From contig CAZJAH010000006.1 of assembly GCA_964544155.1 (NCBI GenBank), positions 30,200 through 94,199 of the forward strand: a stretch of DNA of 64,000 nucleotides. Direction: 5' to 3'. The notes under the pieces are model-generated. The model was not told where the DNA came from, searched no databases, and saw nothing but the letters and a program-made list of their open reading frames with translations. Position 1 is the first letter of the stretch; each line of letters begins with the position of its first letter. This stretch comes from CAZJAH01 sp964544155. Its GTDB lineage: Bacteria > Bacteroidota > Ignavibacteria > Kapaibacteriales > UBA2268. Below are positions 42,431-52,391 of the stretch, piece by piece. The translations under genes were made by a program, and so were the position numbers.

Positions 42431-42889
42431 TTAATTAAATGGTTTTAAACCCTTGAAATCTGAGCCAAGAATAACACTTGACCTCAGGTACATTCCTGAA
42501 TCGATTTTAGTCACAATGAGCGAATCATTAATGCCCATAGCATAAGCTACCTTACGGGCGGATTTATGATCGCCTACCCTATCAATAACGATTGATCTTT
42601 CAAGTTTATTATCATTATTTCCAATTTCCACAACGTCATAGCCCCTGCTGCGCAGGTATTCTTTTGTGAAACCCGCAATGCCGGGTTCGCCGCAGGCATT
42701 AAGCACATTAACCTGTATCACCTGCTCGACTGTAAAACTTCCGGTATCGTCATCGAGCATGGCATCAACCGGCGGATTAATGAAATTCCTGTACATGAAT
42801 GACATTAGCATTCCGGCCGTAATAAGCCCCAGAAGCACCGTTAGAGACCATGAAAAAGTTTTCTTCCAGTCACTTAAAAATTTACTCAT
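42431..42889 (-). CDS. LytR C-terminal domain protein, single membrane helix
   Basis: 152 residues. A membrane helix (about 14-34, SLTVLLGLITAGMLMSFMYR) is followed by a short linker and a LytR_C domain (IQVNVLNACGEPGIAGFTKE, YLRSRGYDVVEIGNNDN, RVGDHKSARKVAYAMG). This domain is found at the C-terminus of LytR-CpsA-Psr enzymes, but the catalytic LytR part is missing here. In FCB genomes such stand-alone proteins are often upstream of rsfS. It sits in the inner membrane with the domain in the periplasm; function unknown. Confidence 0.82.
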   Translation of the reverse strand: MSKFLSDWKKTFSWSLTVLLGLITAGMLMSFMYRNFINPPVDAMLDDDTGSFTVEQVIQVNVLNACGEPGIAGFTKEYLRSRGYDVVEIGNNDNKLERSIVIDRVGDHKSARKVAYAMGINDSLIVTKIDSGMYLRSSVILGSDFKGLKPFN

Positions 42890-42984
42890 ATATTTTCCCC
42901 CCGTTAGTTATATTTGAGTTAAGCAAAAATAATTAATTAACTTATATCAAAAAACATGCCGATAGATTAATACAGGAATTAATC

Positions 42985-44250
42985 ATGATACATTTACAAG
43001 GTTCCGTACTCACTCCCCCGGCAATAGGGATGGACTATTATGAAAACGGTTCGGTTCTTATAAATAATTCCGGCAAAATCGAATACGCAGGGCCCGGGAT
43101 AAATGATGAAAGCCATGTAGTTTATGGGGGTAAAGAATTTCTCATCACTCCGGGATTTATTGACCTGCATACCCATTTCCCGCAGTTTCCCGCGGCAGGG
43201 CTCGGAAAGGGCAATCTCAGCGAATGGCTTAATGAACTTATCTTCCCCCTTGAAGCTGCTGTATCAGATATAGATTTTGCAGGAAAAATATCAAATGTTT
43301 TTTTTAAAAGCCTGATCAGGAACGGTACTACTACCGCAGTTGTTTACGGCCCTTCTTCAATAAAAGCAACCGAAGCTGCATTTCTGGAAGCTGAAAGTTC
43401 AGGTATGAGAGTTTTTATGGGTAATTCTCTTATGGATACCAACTGTCCTGCTGAAATTAAAAACAGCACCGGCAGCAGCCTGGAATCAATTCAGTATCTG
43501 GCTATTAAATATCATGAGAATAATGAAGGACTTATAAATTACATAATCACATTGCGATATGCGGGAAGCTGTTCCGCCGAACTGATGGCCAAAGCATCGG
43601 AAACAGCACGAAGGGAAGGAATGCTTCTGCAAACGCATTTATCCGAAAGCAAGGCGGAAATCGAAATGGTCATGAAGCTTTTCCCTGAAGCCAAAAACTA
43701 CACGGATATTTATAAAAAATACGGCGTACTCGGCGAGAATACGATTCTGGCGCATTGCATTCATTTAAATGATGAAGAAATTGATAGGATTAAAAATAAC
43801 GGCTGCGCTATTGCTCACTGCCCTACATCAAACAGGTTCCTGGCAAGCGGGTTCATGCCGGCGCTAAAATACATGGATAAAGGCCTGATGATAGGCTTGG
43901 GCACGGATATAGCAGCGGGTTACAACGAATCAGTGCCCAGAGAAGCCGCTGAAGCCATAGAGACATCAAAAGCGCTTAACATCAAGGATGAAATTTACTC
44001 AGCCAATGTGCTTTCAGCTGAAGATGCATTTAGAATGGCAACAATCAATTCCGCGGAAATACTCGGTATTGCCGGAATAACAGGCTCTATCGAAAATGGC
44101 AAAGATGCCGACCTGGTACTGCATAAATTGAATAATCCCCTCCCATTTGATCTTTTTGCTGGAAAAGAAACGGCGCTCAGGCATTTCATGTATCGCCGGG
44201 ATGATTACAGTGTCGATAAAGTTTTTGTCAGGGGAAAAGATATACTATAA
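42985..44250 (+). CDS. Guanine deaminase-like amidohydrolase
   Basis: 421 residues. The amidohydrolase zinc ligands are seen in PGFIDLHTHFPQF near residue 53, LLQTHLSESKAEI near 212, ILAHCIHL near 253 and MIGLGTDIAAGYN near 305. The block HFPQFPAAGLGKGNLSEWL is typical of guanine deaminases of the GuaD type. It would convert guanine to xanthine in purine salvage. Related enzymes act on other aminohydrolase substrates, so the exact substrate is likely rather than proven. It is divergent from the LytR_C-domain gene and ends 6 bases inside the convergent sigma-factor gene. Confidence 0.85.
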   Translation: MIHLQGSVLTPPAIGMDYYENGSVLINNSGKIEYAGPGINDESHVVYGGKEFLITPGFIDLHTHFPQFPAAGLGKGNLSEWLNELIFPLEAAVSDIDFAGKISNVFFKSLIRNGTTTAVVYGPSSIKATEAAFLEAESSGMRVFMGNSLMDTNCPAEIKNSTGSSLESIQYLAIKYHENNEGLINYIITLRYAGSCSAELMAKASETARREGMLLQTHLSESKAEIEMVMKLFPEAKNYTDIYKKYGVLGENTILAHCIHLNDEEIDRIKNNGCAIAHCPTSNRFLASGFMPALKYMDKGLMIGLGTDIAAGYNESVPREAAEAIETSKALNIKDEIYSANVLSAEDAFRMATINSAEILGIAGITGSIENGKDADLVLHKLNNPLPFDLFAGKETALRHFMYRRDDYSVDKVFVRGKDIL

Positions 44251-44871
44251 CTGGTCTTTAAAGAGGGCTAAATCTTTTTTCAGATTCTGTAGAAGAACCT
44301 TTCTGGCCCTGAACAGATGTGCCTTAACAGTTCCAAGGGGTATATCGAGTTTAAGGGCAATATCTTTATAGTCCAATTCCTCTTCATGGCGAAGCTTGAT
44401 GATCACGCGGTAGTTCTCGGGAAGGTCGTCAATCGCTTTGTTGAGAACTTTTTTCCGCTCTCTGCTGAGTACGTCCAGGTCTGGCATATAACTTTGGTCT
44501 TCAATGTCTAAGTAATGGTCTTCATCACCGGCAGGTATGGGCCGGTTAATGGAAACAGTTGCCAGGCGTTTTTTCCGTAGAAAATCAATACAGGTATTAG
44601 AGGATATCCTGTATAGCCATGCTGAAAATGAATATCCGAATCTGAACCCCGGAAGTGCCCTGTATGCCTTAATGAATGATTCCTGCACAAGGTCGTCTAC
44701 GTCGTCCTCATCGCGCACCATGCGTCTAATGAGCGAAGCGATAACACGCCGGTATTTGATCTGCAGTTTATCATAGGCAGCAGTATTACCATCAAGAACC
44801 TGCCTGATAACTTCAAAATCTTCTTCCTGGCTTTGCTGCTTTTGTATGTCGCTTTCGTTTTCGGACATCAT
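44245..44871 (-). CDS. ECF-type RNA polymerase sigma factor
   Basis: 208 residues, sigma-70 regions 2 and 4 only. Region 2 reads VRDEDDVDDLVQESFIKAYR and SFSAWLYRISSNTCIDFLRK. Region 4 contains LPENYRVIIKLRHEEELDYK and IALKLDIPLGTVKAHLFRAR, the helix-turn-helix that binds the -35 element. There is no anti-sigma factor gene next to it; the downstream gene is convergent and the upstream U32 gene lies 200 bases away in the same direction. It may thus be free-standing or governed from elsewhere. Length is typical of the sigma-W/RpoE group. Confidence 0.92.
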   Translation of the reverse strand: MMSENESDIQKQQSQEEDFEVIRQVLDGNTAAYDKLQIKYRRVIASLIRRMVRDEDDVDDLVQESFIKAYRALPGFRFGYSFSAWLYRISSNTCIDFLRKKRLATVSINRPIPAGDEDHYLDIEDQSYMPDLDVLSRERKKVLNKAIDDLPENYRVIIKLRHEEELDYKDIALKLDIPLGTVKAHLFRARKVLLQNLKKDLALFKDQL

Positions 44872-45069
44872 CTGTCTTAATTATTAAACAATGAGATCAA
44901 TTTGAAAAGATTACCTGTTAAATCTAATGTTAGATTTTTTCATTATAAAAACTTAAGATTTTTAGCAATACAAAACTAATCATTTAAGAAATAAGGTCTA
45001 ATAATAAATAAACAAAATTAATTATTCGTTTTATAAAACAGTATCCGCTATGCACGCTAATCCGGAAAC

Positions 45070-46332
45070 TCAAGAATGACCATCGCCGTTTCTGTTGATC
45101 AGCCTGTACAGCTTATCGGATCTGCGGATAAGCTCGTTTGTTTTAAAAGTAACTGTATCGCCTTTGACTGCAACAGTTCCTTCTTTGTGGCCAACCGTGA
45201 TGCCATGGGCTTTGCCTTCCACCACTCCCGTGGTTGGTCCGATAATAAGGAGTTCATCCCCTTCGCTGATTTCACCTGATTCGATAAGGAATTCTCCAAC
45301 GCCTATCTTTTGATAATAGTTAGTGGCCTTGCCCACATATTCTTTTTTCTTTGTAGCATTGGAGCCGTATTTACCTGTCCATTCGCCAAGCTTCCTGCCG
45401 AGATAATAGCCGTCCCAAAAGCCGCGGTTGAAAACGGCTTTGAGCTGTTCAGTCCAATGAGCGATTTTTTCGTCGTTGTAGCTTCCTTTCCGGATAGCAT
45501 CCACAGCTTCGCGATAAGCCCTTGTCACGGTTTTAACATATTCCGGAGAGCGCCCTCTTCCCTCTATCTTCAGGACTTTTACTCCCGTATCGAGGATTTT
45601 ATCGAGGAATCCTAATGTACAAAGGTCTTTGGGCGACATAATGTTCTCATTACTGATATCCAGTTCGTAGCCTGATTGTTTCTCCCTGACAGTATATGAC
45701 TTGCGGCATGTTTGCAGGCAATCGCCCCTGTTTGCCGAGTGATTAGCCTCATGCAGGCTCAAGTAGCACTTCCCGGAAATAGCCATACACAGTGCTCCGT
45801 GAACAAAAATCTCAATCCTGACTTTTTCTCCGGAAGGGCCACGGACATCCTCTTCATCTATCTTGAGGCAGATCGATTTTATCTGGTTGAGGTTAAGTTC
45901 ACGTGCCAGTACTATAACATCTGCAAAATTCGAGTAGAACTTCACCGATTCTATATTAGATATACTGAGCTGTGTGGATATATGTACCTCCACCCCTTTT
46001 GAACGGGCGTACTCAATCGCTGCGTGGTCGGAAGCTATGACAGCGCTCACTCCATTTTCCTTAGCGGCGTCAATTATTTGCCGCATATCCTTAAGATCGT
46101 CATCATACAGAACAGTATTTACCGTGAGGTATGATTTTACACCGTTTTGAGAGCATATTTCGCATATGTTCTTCAGATCGTCATAATCAAAATTAGCCGC
46201 GGAACGCGAGCGCATATTCAGCGCGCCTATACCGAAATAAACCGATCCGGCGCCTGCCTGTATGGCCGCCATTAAGGATTCATAAGAACCCGCCGGTGAC
46301 ATTATCTCTATATCATTAATTTTATTTATCAT
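45070..46332 (-). CDS. Peptidase U32 family protein (TrhP/YegQ-like)
   Basis: 420 residues. The start IMSPAGSYESLMAAIQAGA, then VHISTQLSISN, and above all IFVHGALCMAISGKCYLS plus ANRGDCLQTCRKSY are U32 hallmarks with the four conserved cysteines that bind an iron-sulfur cluster. Members such as TrhP (YegQ) hydroxylate uridine 34 in tRNA using prephenate; other members act as collagenase-like proteases. The C-terminal extension (GVVEGKAHGITVGHKEGTVA) is the TrhP-type C-terminal beta domain, which favours the tRNA role. The start MINKINDIEIMSP is supported by AT-rich upstream sequence. Confidence 0.85.
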   Translation of the reverse strand: MINKINDIEIMSPAGSYESLMAAIQAGAGSVYFGIGALNMRSRSAANFDYDDLKNICEICSQNGVKSYLTVNTVLYDDDLKDMRQIIDAAKENGVSAVIASDHAAIEYARSKGVEVHISTQLSISNIESVKFYSNFADVIVLARELNLNQIKSICLKIDEEDVRGPSGEKVRIEIFVHGALCMAISGKCYLSLHEANHSANRGDCLQTCRKSYTVREKQSGYELDISNENIMSPKDLCTLGFLDKILDTGVKVLKIEGRGRSPEYVKTVTRAYREAVDAIRKGSYNDEKIAHWTEQLKAVFNRGFWDGYYLGRKLGEWTGKYGSNATKKKEYVGKATNYYQKIGVGEFLIESGEISEGDELLIIGPTTGVVEGKAHGITVGHKEGTVAVKGDTVTFKTNELIRRSDKLYRLINRNGDGHS

Positions 46333-46560
46333 TTAGCCGGTAAATTAAATACTTATTTATGGAAATTTCTTTTTTTTACAATTAATTTAAGACACTTATA
46401 CTTTAATAAAATTATAAAACCTGTCCCTGTTAATAATTATTAGAATTTGACCGTAAAGATTTTTGATAATTTACTAAAATTCATTTTATCCTTATTTCAA
46501 AATTAGTTAAAATAAAATCGTTATAAAATACATGTAATCTTTTATTTTTATGGCCGGCTA

Positions 46561-49500
46561 ATGAATCATTTAGAAACACAGCTTATGAATCTGATGGATG
46601 AATGGAAAAGCCATACATCCGGGAAAGTTAATGACAGGCATACCGCATTGGAGATGCTCAAAACCGCGGAAACTATAATGGACAAAGGGATTTATACCGA
46701 ATTACCGGATAATCCCGCGCGGGAATATCTGCTCATTACGGGTAAAAAAAACTACCTTTCCACTCTTAACGGCTATGATGAAAGAGCTAGATGGGCTGAA
46801 ACCGCTTTTTATTTCATAAGAAGATCACGATATGGCCTGTTGGAACTTATGGAAGACCGAATTAGCGAACACCCCGACAAGATTTTGTTTGAAGAAGTCA
46901 GGGGCGGCAGCATTTCATCCTGGTCGTACAGGAGAATCGGTATTTACGCGAGAGATATAGCATCAGCGTTCTATAGTTTGGAAAAAAAACCCGTAGTAGC
47001 TATTTATTCAGATAATTCCGTGCACAGCGCGTCTTGCGATCTGGCCTGCCTTTTCTACGGGATAGTGAATACTCCGCTAAATACTAGTTTCAGCGTTTCA
47101 ATTCTTGAAGGAATTTTTAGGGAAATGGAAATTAATATTGCCGTTACGGATACACCCGAGAGGGCTGACCGGCTCAAACGGCTCAGAGATAAATCCGGGA
47201 TGGATTTTCATATAATCATCACCTCCGGTGACGCCGAACCGAAAGGCTACTACGCACGTTTCCTCGGAAGCCTAATATCCTCACTGGATGAGCTCGACAA
47301 AAATAAACACATCGAATCGCGGCAAAGGCCGGATATCAGATCCGTGGCTACTGTTATGTTTACCTCAGGGAGCACCGGCAGGCCTAAAGGTGTATCGTTT
47401 TCAATTTACAATTTAATAAGCAAACGATTCGGACGCCACGCGGCTCTTCCCAATGTGGGTGATGACGAAGTACTGCTATGCTTCCTGCCTCTTTATCACA
47501 CTTTCGGCCGATACCTCGAAATGATGGGTATGCTCTACTGGGGGGGTAAATATGTCTTTACAGCTAATCCGTCGGCAGAAACACTTTTCCACCTATTCCC
47601 CATTATAAATCCGACCGGCTTCATAAGCATACCCCTGCGCTGGGCCCAGATATATGAAAGATCGATGGAAAAAATAGATATAGCCGCTAATTCCGATCCC
47701 AAAGAAGCAATTCAATCGGTGGCGGGAACAAGGCTCCGTTGGGGGCTGTCCGCAGCGGGATACCTTAATCCGGCAATTTTTATGTTTTTTCAGAAGAATG
47801 GCATCGAACTTTGCAGCGGGTTCGGTATGACCGAAGCAACAGGGGGAATTACAATGACTCCACCGGGAGAATATATCAAAAACTCCACGGGCCGAGGCCT
47901 GCCTGGCGTTAAGCTAACACTATCCGTTCAGGGCGAAATGCTGCTTTCCGGGCATTACATCGCCCGGTATTTCGATGATAAAAAGCCGGGTGACATTATC
48001 CCCTTCCCGGATGATGACCCCTCATACAAATTGCCTACCGGCGATATATTCAGAAAGCTGGATAACGGCCACTACGAAATAGTTGACAGGCTTAAGGACA
48101 TATATAAAAATAACCGCGGACAGACTGTCGCCCCGCGCAATGTTGAAAAGAAATTCGAGGGTGTGCCCGGTATTAAACGTACATTCCTTGTCGGCGACGG
48201 CAAGCCGTTTAATGTGCTGTTTATTGTGCCTGATGATTCCGATGAGGTCTTTAATGACGCGCCTGATGATGAAAAAAAAGAATATTATCATCAGATAGTT
48301 ACCGCCGCCAACGAAGAACTGGCAAATTACGAGAGGGTGATTAACTTTACCGTGCTGGAAAGGGATTTCCAACTTCTTAAGGGAGAATTAACCCCTAAAG
48401 GCTCATACAATAGAAAAAAAATTGAGCAGAACTTCTCCGAAATTATCGAAGGGCTTTACAAAAGCAACGTTGTAGAGCTGCGCCATGGGCCTTTGCTGCT
48501 AAAAATACCCAGATGGATATACCGCGACCTGGGAATTCTCGAATCGGATATAATTCTGAAAAAAAATGGAATATACAACAGAAGAAAAAAAATCGGCCTG
48601 AAAGTACAAGCACTCGATAACGGACGCTTTCTGATCGGAAACCTTGAATACGAATTAAAGGAAAGCATTATTGACCTTGGTATTTTCGCCAAGCAGCCAA
48701 GGCTCTGGCTGGGTAATCCCGGACTTATCAGTTTCCTGCCTTGCAGGGAAGGCTGGGAAACAACTTTTGATAATATCAGCAGGCAGCAGTTCCTGCACGA
48801 CGGGCAGAAAATTGACGGTATAAAAATTCCTGAACTGAAAAATGTTCGCGACAGGGCTATCCCAAGAATTAATGAGCTGATAATCAACTCACTTTTTAAA
48901 CCGGAATTGGATTCGGCCGGTTCGATAAGGCAGCTCGGCAGCATTCTGAAAGACGCCGACGCCAAATATGCCGATGTTATTCGCGCGAGGCTCGGTTCAC
49001 TGGCTACGCACCCGATTGAAGATATCCGCTGCCTCGCCTACACGATATTACTCCTGGATGAACCTAATCCGGATTACAGTACGACCTATCCCACCTTCCT
49101 TAAGTCGAATAAAACTTTCCTGAATGAAAAGTCCATCCGTGAAATAGCCGGTGCCCAGCTTGAAAGACGAAGGCTGGAAGCTCTTCGCAAAAGGCTCTAT
49201 GCTTACCGGCATCACCTCGATTGGCCGGTTAACCCCGACCTTCGCAAACAGTTTGAATATGTATTCAAGCTTCTGGTGAATTTTATCGAAAAGCAACCCG
49301 AATTTTATAATTCTGTCCGCCTGGAGCTAACAAACTGGATTATGCATAAGGAAGACATCGAATTATCCAAAATCGCCGAAAAATACCTGCGCAAGCTCTG
49401 GAAGCAATATGAAAGCGCACTGGAAAAGGAAATGACCGTGCGCGATCCGCAGTACTGGAAGGCAAGATTTATTTTTGATGAAAATCTGGATGATGTTGAA

Positions 49501-51159
49501 ATCCAAAGAATAGAAAAAGTACTGATAAATACAACTTTTCTCAAGCAGTCGATCTTGCTTGCCTTCGATGAAAACAAGTTTTGTATTTCAGATGTACCTG
49601 AAGAAGGTATATGGATTTCGAGAATAAACAACGCTCACAAGAATTTTGTTTACAGGATTGCCATTAGTACTTATAGCAGAAAGCATTACGACCTGCAAAT
49701 GATACTGCGCGAGGAGCTGCGCTCCGGACGAGAACTGGAATCTGTTTACTGGCTGCTGGTAATCCAGGGCTATCCCTTTGGTGAAAGGATTCTGCCAAAA
49801 CCGGGCTGCGCGCGCCCGGAATTGCAGGCACGCTCCATGATATACCATAGCGAGCTGACAGTTTGGGAAAAGATCAGGGAGATTTCCTCGCTTAAATTAG
49901 GCGGTAAAAATATCTCTGAAATGACCTCACTAAGAAAGCTCTTTATTTCGGCATTGACGGCTTTCTTCAGGGGGTGGCTCTATAGCGGAAGGAGAATCCT
50001 GCCCGGTGAGATATCCCCCAACAACGTGATAGTGCCTGAGCTTGACTTCAAGGAAGGCGCCACGATCTTATCCCTGAACGGCTGGAAAAATTATGAAGGG
50101 CCGATGTCATTGATTCAGCCCATTGCTAAATATTTCTACCAGAAGACTCTCTCACATTACTCATGGAGCAGGTACCAGCTCGATCTTAACTGGATACCCG
50201 ACGCTGTAATCGAGAGCCTGGGCTATGAAGACGGAGCTGAATTCCTGAAAGAAATTCTTGACTGCCTCGACAGACAAAGCGACATTCTTATTGAAAAGCA
50301 GAGCTTCAGAAGAGTTGTCGAAAAATACCTCGAAGAAGGAATCAATAGGGACTATATGCCGCTTGCGCAAATAAACGCCATTGACCGCTATCACGAATGG
50401 CATGCACTTAATCCCGATGCTACTGCCGAAGCCAAAGGAGAGTTCCTCAAAGAGCTGTACAGGCTATACAGGCTATATAATTACCCGGAGATAGTCAGGT
50501 TCAACCTTTACAAAAACACCTATTATTATGACGCCGGAACTGAGATCAGAAAAGCTTTTTCAATACTGCTGGACAAAATGTCAGAGGATAAATCGCGGCC
50601 GGCCACTCAATTGGTTGAGTTGTCGGAACTGCAATCAGTCATGAAAATCCCTGATGACAGGAAGATATTCACCGAAATGGTCTTTACCCGTATCAAAAAG
50701 CCCGGAGAACTAAAAATTGAAGTTCGAGAGGAGAAAGACCGGAAAAACCTGATAGTTAAATCCGAGATCAAAGATAAATACGGAGCGGTTTATTCATTCA
50801 AAGAACCGGAAAGCCCCAAAGAGGTTGGCAGCCTCTACAGGCTATTCTTTAAGGAAAAGTATCCGAAAACTATCACACAGCGGGATCAATTCTTTGTGAT
50901 AGCCGACGAACAGGAAAGGATAGTCGGCGGCATCTGCTACCGCGATGAAGAAGGCCGCACTGTATATCTGGACGGCACGGTAGTGGAATCATCGCTATCG
51001 GGCCGCGGCATCGGAAGCGCGATGATAGAAGATTTCTGTGCGCGTATGGCCGAGCGCCGCTACAAACTGGTAAAGACTCACTTTTACCTGCCGAAATTCT
51101 ATCAGAAGCACGGCTTCCGCATAGACAGGCAGTGGGGAGCCATGGTCAGGGAGCTGTGA
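46561..51159 (+). CDS. Giant acyl-CoA-synthetase-like protein with unknown middle region and C-terminal GNAT domain
   Basis: 1532 residues. Residues about 85-640 form an AMP-binding (ANL) domain like long-chain acyl-CoA synthetases: VMFTSGSTGRPKGVSF near 262 (ATP site), GFGMTEATGG near 420, LPTGDIFRKL near 490, VDRLKDIYKNNRGQ near 508, and LTPKGSYNRKK near 611 (the usual K/R-rich end, carrying the lysine of the A10 region). Residues about 650-1430 are not recognised; they are rich in charged helices, and near 1150 there is a stretch (PGEISPNNVIVP followed by LDF) that loosely resembles the catalytic loop of kinase-fold proteins. Residues about 1440-1532 are a GNAT acetyltransferase with the acyl-CoA loop ESSLSGRGIGSAMIEDF. 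The gene stands alone, downstream of 228 AT-rich bases. Confidence 0.8.
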   Translation: MNHLETQLMNLMDEWKSHTSGKVNDRHTALEMLKTAETIMDKGIYTELPDNPAREYLLITGKKNYLSTLNGYDERARWAETAFYFIRRSRYGLLELMEDRISEHPDKILFEEVRGGSISSWSYRRIGIYARDIASAFYSLEKKPVVAIYSDNSVHSASCDLACLFYGIVNTPLNTSFSVSILEGIFREMEINIAVTDTPERADRLKRLRDKSGMDFHIIITSGDAEPKGYYARFLGSLISSLDELDKNKHIESRQRPDIRSVATVMFTSGSTGRPKGVSFSIYNLISKRFGRHAALPNVGDDEVLLCFLPLYHTFGRYLEMMGMLYWGGKYVFTANPSAETLFHLFPIINPTGFISIPLRWAQIYERSMEKIDIAANSDPKEAIQSVAGTRLRWGLSAAGYLNPAIFMFFQKNGIELCSGFGMTEATGGITMTPPGEYIKNSTGRGLPGVKLTLSVQGEMLLSGHYIARYFDDKKPGDIIPFPDDDPSYKLPTGDIFRKLDNGHYEIVDRLKDIYKNNRGQTVAPRNVEKKFEGVPGIKRTFLVGDGKPFNVLFIVPDDSDEVFNDAPDDEKKEYYHQIVTAANEELANYERVINFTVLERDFQLLKGELTPKGSYNRKKIEQNFSEIIEGLYKSNVVELRHGPLLLKIPRWIYRDLGILESDIILKKNGIYNRRKKIGLKVQALDNGRFLIGNLEYELKESIIDLGIFAKQPRLWLGNPGLISFLPCREGWETTFDNISRQQFLHDGQKIDGIKIPELKNVRDRAIPRINELIINSLFKPELDSAGSIRQLGSILKDADAKYADVIRARLGSLATHPIEDIRCLAYTILLLDEPNPDYSTTYPTFLKSNKTFLNEKSIREIAGAQLERRRLEALRKRLYAYRHHLDWPVNPDLRKQFEYVFKLLVNFIEKQPEFYNSVRLELTNWIMHKEDIELSKIAEKYLRKLWKQYESALEKEMTVRDPQYWKARFIFDENLDDVEIQRIEKVLINTTFLKQSILLAFDENKFCISDVPEEGIWISRINNAHKNFVYRIAISTYSRKHYDLQMILREELRSGRELESVYWLLVIQGYPFGERILPKPGCARPELQARSMIYHSELTVWEKIREISSLKLGGKNISEMTSLRKLFISALTAFFRGWLYSGRRILPGEISPNNVIVPELDFKEGATILSLNGWKNYEGPMSLIQPIAKYFYQKTLSHYSWSRYQLDLNWIPDAVIESLGYEDGAEFLKEILDCLDRQSDILIEKQSFRRVVEKYLEEGINRDYMPLAQINAIDRYHEWHALNPDATAEAKGEFLKELYRLYRLYNYPEIVRFNLYKNTYYYDAGTEIRKAFSILLDKMSEDKSRPATQLVELSELQSVMKIPDDRKIFTEMVFTRIKKPGELKIEVREEKDRKNLIVKSEIKDKYGAVYSFKEPESPKEVGSLYRLFFKEKYPKTITQRDQFFVIADEQERIVGGICYRDEEGRTVYLDGTVVESSLSGRGIGSAMIEDFCARMAERRYKLVKTHFYLPKFYQKHGFRIDRQWGAMVREL

Positions 51160-51288
51160 TGATGGGCTAAAAGCAATATTTGCGGGATAATATGAAATAG
51201 TGACATAGAAGCAGTAATCTGTTAATTGCTAAACAGTTACCATAAATCCTGCTATGTTTTCCCGGGCAGTAATCTCCCGGCCGCGTGA

Positions 51289-52266
51289 TCAGCCTGCTTC
51301 TTTGATCTTTTTAAAGAGGTCTTTTTGCCTATCGTTAAGTTTTTGGGGTAGTTTGGCTATCAGTTTAATGTACAGATCGCCTTTTTTGTCGGGGTTATTG
51401 TAATCCGGCATACCCTGCCCGCGCAGTACAAGTACTTTGCCGTTCTGTGTTTCCGGCGGTATATTGACTTTGAGCTTACCGCTGAATGTACTGATAGTGG
51501 CCGTGCCTCCCAGTATCATCTTATAGAGGTCGATATTTGCTTCTACGTGAAGGTCGTTGCCATCGCGTTTGACTGATTTATGCTCTCGTACTTTGACTTT
51601 AATGAGGAGGTCTCCGCTCGGGCCGCCGTTATTTCCGGGATAGCCCTTGCCGGATATTTTCTGAATGTGTCCGTCCTGAATGCCGGGCTTGAATTTCACT
51701 TCCAGCCTTTCTCCGTTAACGTTCAACATACGTAAAGCGCCATTGAATGCTTCCTCTAGCGATAGCTCTATTTCAGTCTGGAAGTCATCTCCTCTCTTTG
51801 GTTTGCGGAATCCTTCAGTTCCTCTGAATTCCTCAGCGCCCCTGAAACCACCGAAACCGCCTCCCGCACCCTTCTGCTGGAATCCTCCGCCGAAAATTCT
51901 TTCAAAGAAGTCCGATACTCCGCCGCCGGAGTTAAAAAAATCACCAACTGTCTGGTAAGAGCGGCTGCCTCTGGCTCCTCCCTGCGACTTCGCGAACCAG
52001 TCCTGCCAGTTGAAGTCCTGCGAAGAGCCGCCTGTCTGACGGTGCTGATTCCAGTTAGATCCCAATCTATCATACTTTTTCCTTTTTTCGGGATCGCTCA
52101 GTACTTCATACGCTTCGCTTACTTCCTTGAATTTATTTTCAGCTTCCGGATCTTTATTCGTATCCGGATGGTATTTACGTGCTAATTTCCTGTACGCTGC
52201 CTTAATATCATCCTTAGAGGAGGATTTCGTAACGCCTAAAATTTTATAATAATCCTTAAAATCCAT
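51289..52266 (-). CDS. DnaJ-class chaperone, CbpA-like
   Basis: 325 residues. The J domain starts MDFKDYYKILGVTKSSSKDD and has KLARKYHPDTNKD (HPD motif) near residue 30. A glycine- and phenylalanine-rich segment (about 80-145) follows, then the two C-terminal substrate-binding beta domains (VKFKPGIQDGHIQKISGKGY, VNIPPETQNGKVLVLRGQG). The zinc-finger domain of classical DnaJ (CxxCxGxG repeats) is missing, which places it with CbpA. It stimulates a DnaK-type chaperone. No dnaK or grpE is nearby. The start has no strong SD. Confidence 0.92.
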   Translation of the reverse strand: MDFKDYYKILGVTKSSSKDDIKAAYRKLARKYHPDTNKDPEAENKFKEVSEAYEVLSDPEKRKKYDRLGSNWNQHRQTGGSSQDFNWQDWFAKSQGGARGSRSYQTVGDFFNSGGGVSDFFERIFGGGFQQKGAGGGFGGFRGAEEFRGTEGFRKPKRGDDFQTEIELSLEEAFNGALRMLNVNGERLEVKFKPGIQDGHIQKISGKGYPGNNGGPSGDLLIKVKVREHKSVKRDGNDLHVEANIDLYKMILGGTATISTFSGKLKVNIPPETQNGKVLVLRGQGMPDYNNPDKKGDLYIKLIAKLPQKLNDRQKDLFKKIKEAG

Positions 52267-52321
52267 TTCTTATATTTACTTATATTTTACTTAAAACAAT
52301 TACTAACTAATTTCAACTTAA

Positions 52322-52350
52322 AAGCGGCGGCTCTATCCGAACCACCGCTT
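52322..52350 (-). terminator. Probable terminator of the phosphofructokinase gene
   Basis: The arms aagcggcgg and ccaccgctt (52322-52330 and 52342-52350) pair with one mismatch around an 11-base loop. On the minus strand it is followed by a short T tract (TTTTAAGTT), 42 bases after the stop codon. Confidence 0.6.
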
Positions 52351-52391
52351 AAAGACGATATTATTTACAATATAGTTTCACTAACCGGCAA

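Noticed and set aside
51262..51280. Hairpin ccggg / cccgg between the giant gene and the DnaJ-like gene
   Set aside because: Short stem and no T run on either side, so it was not called as a terminator.
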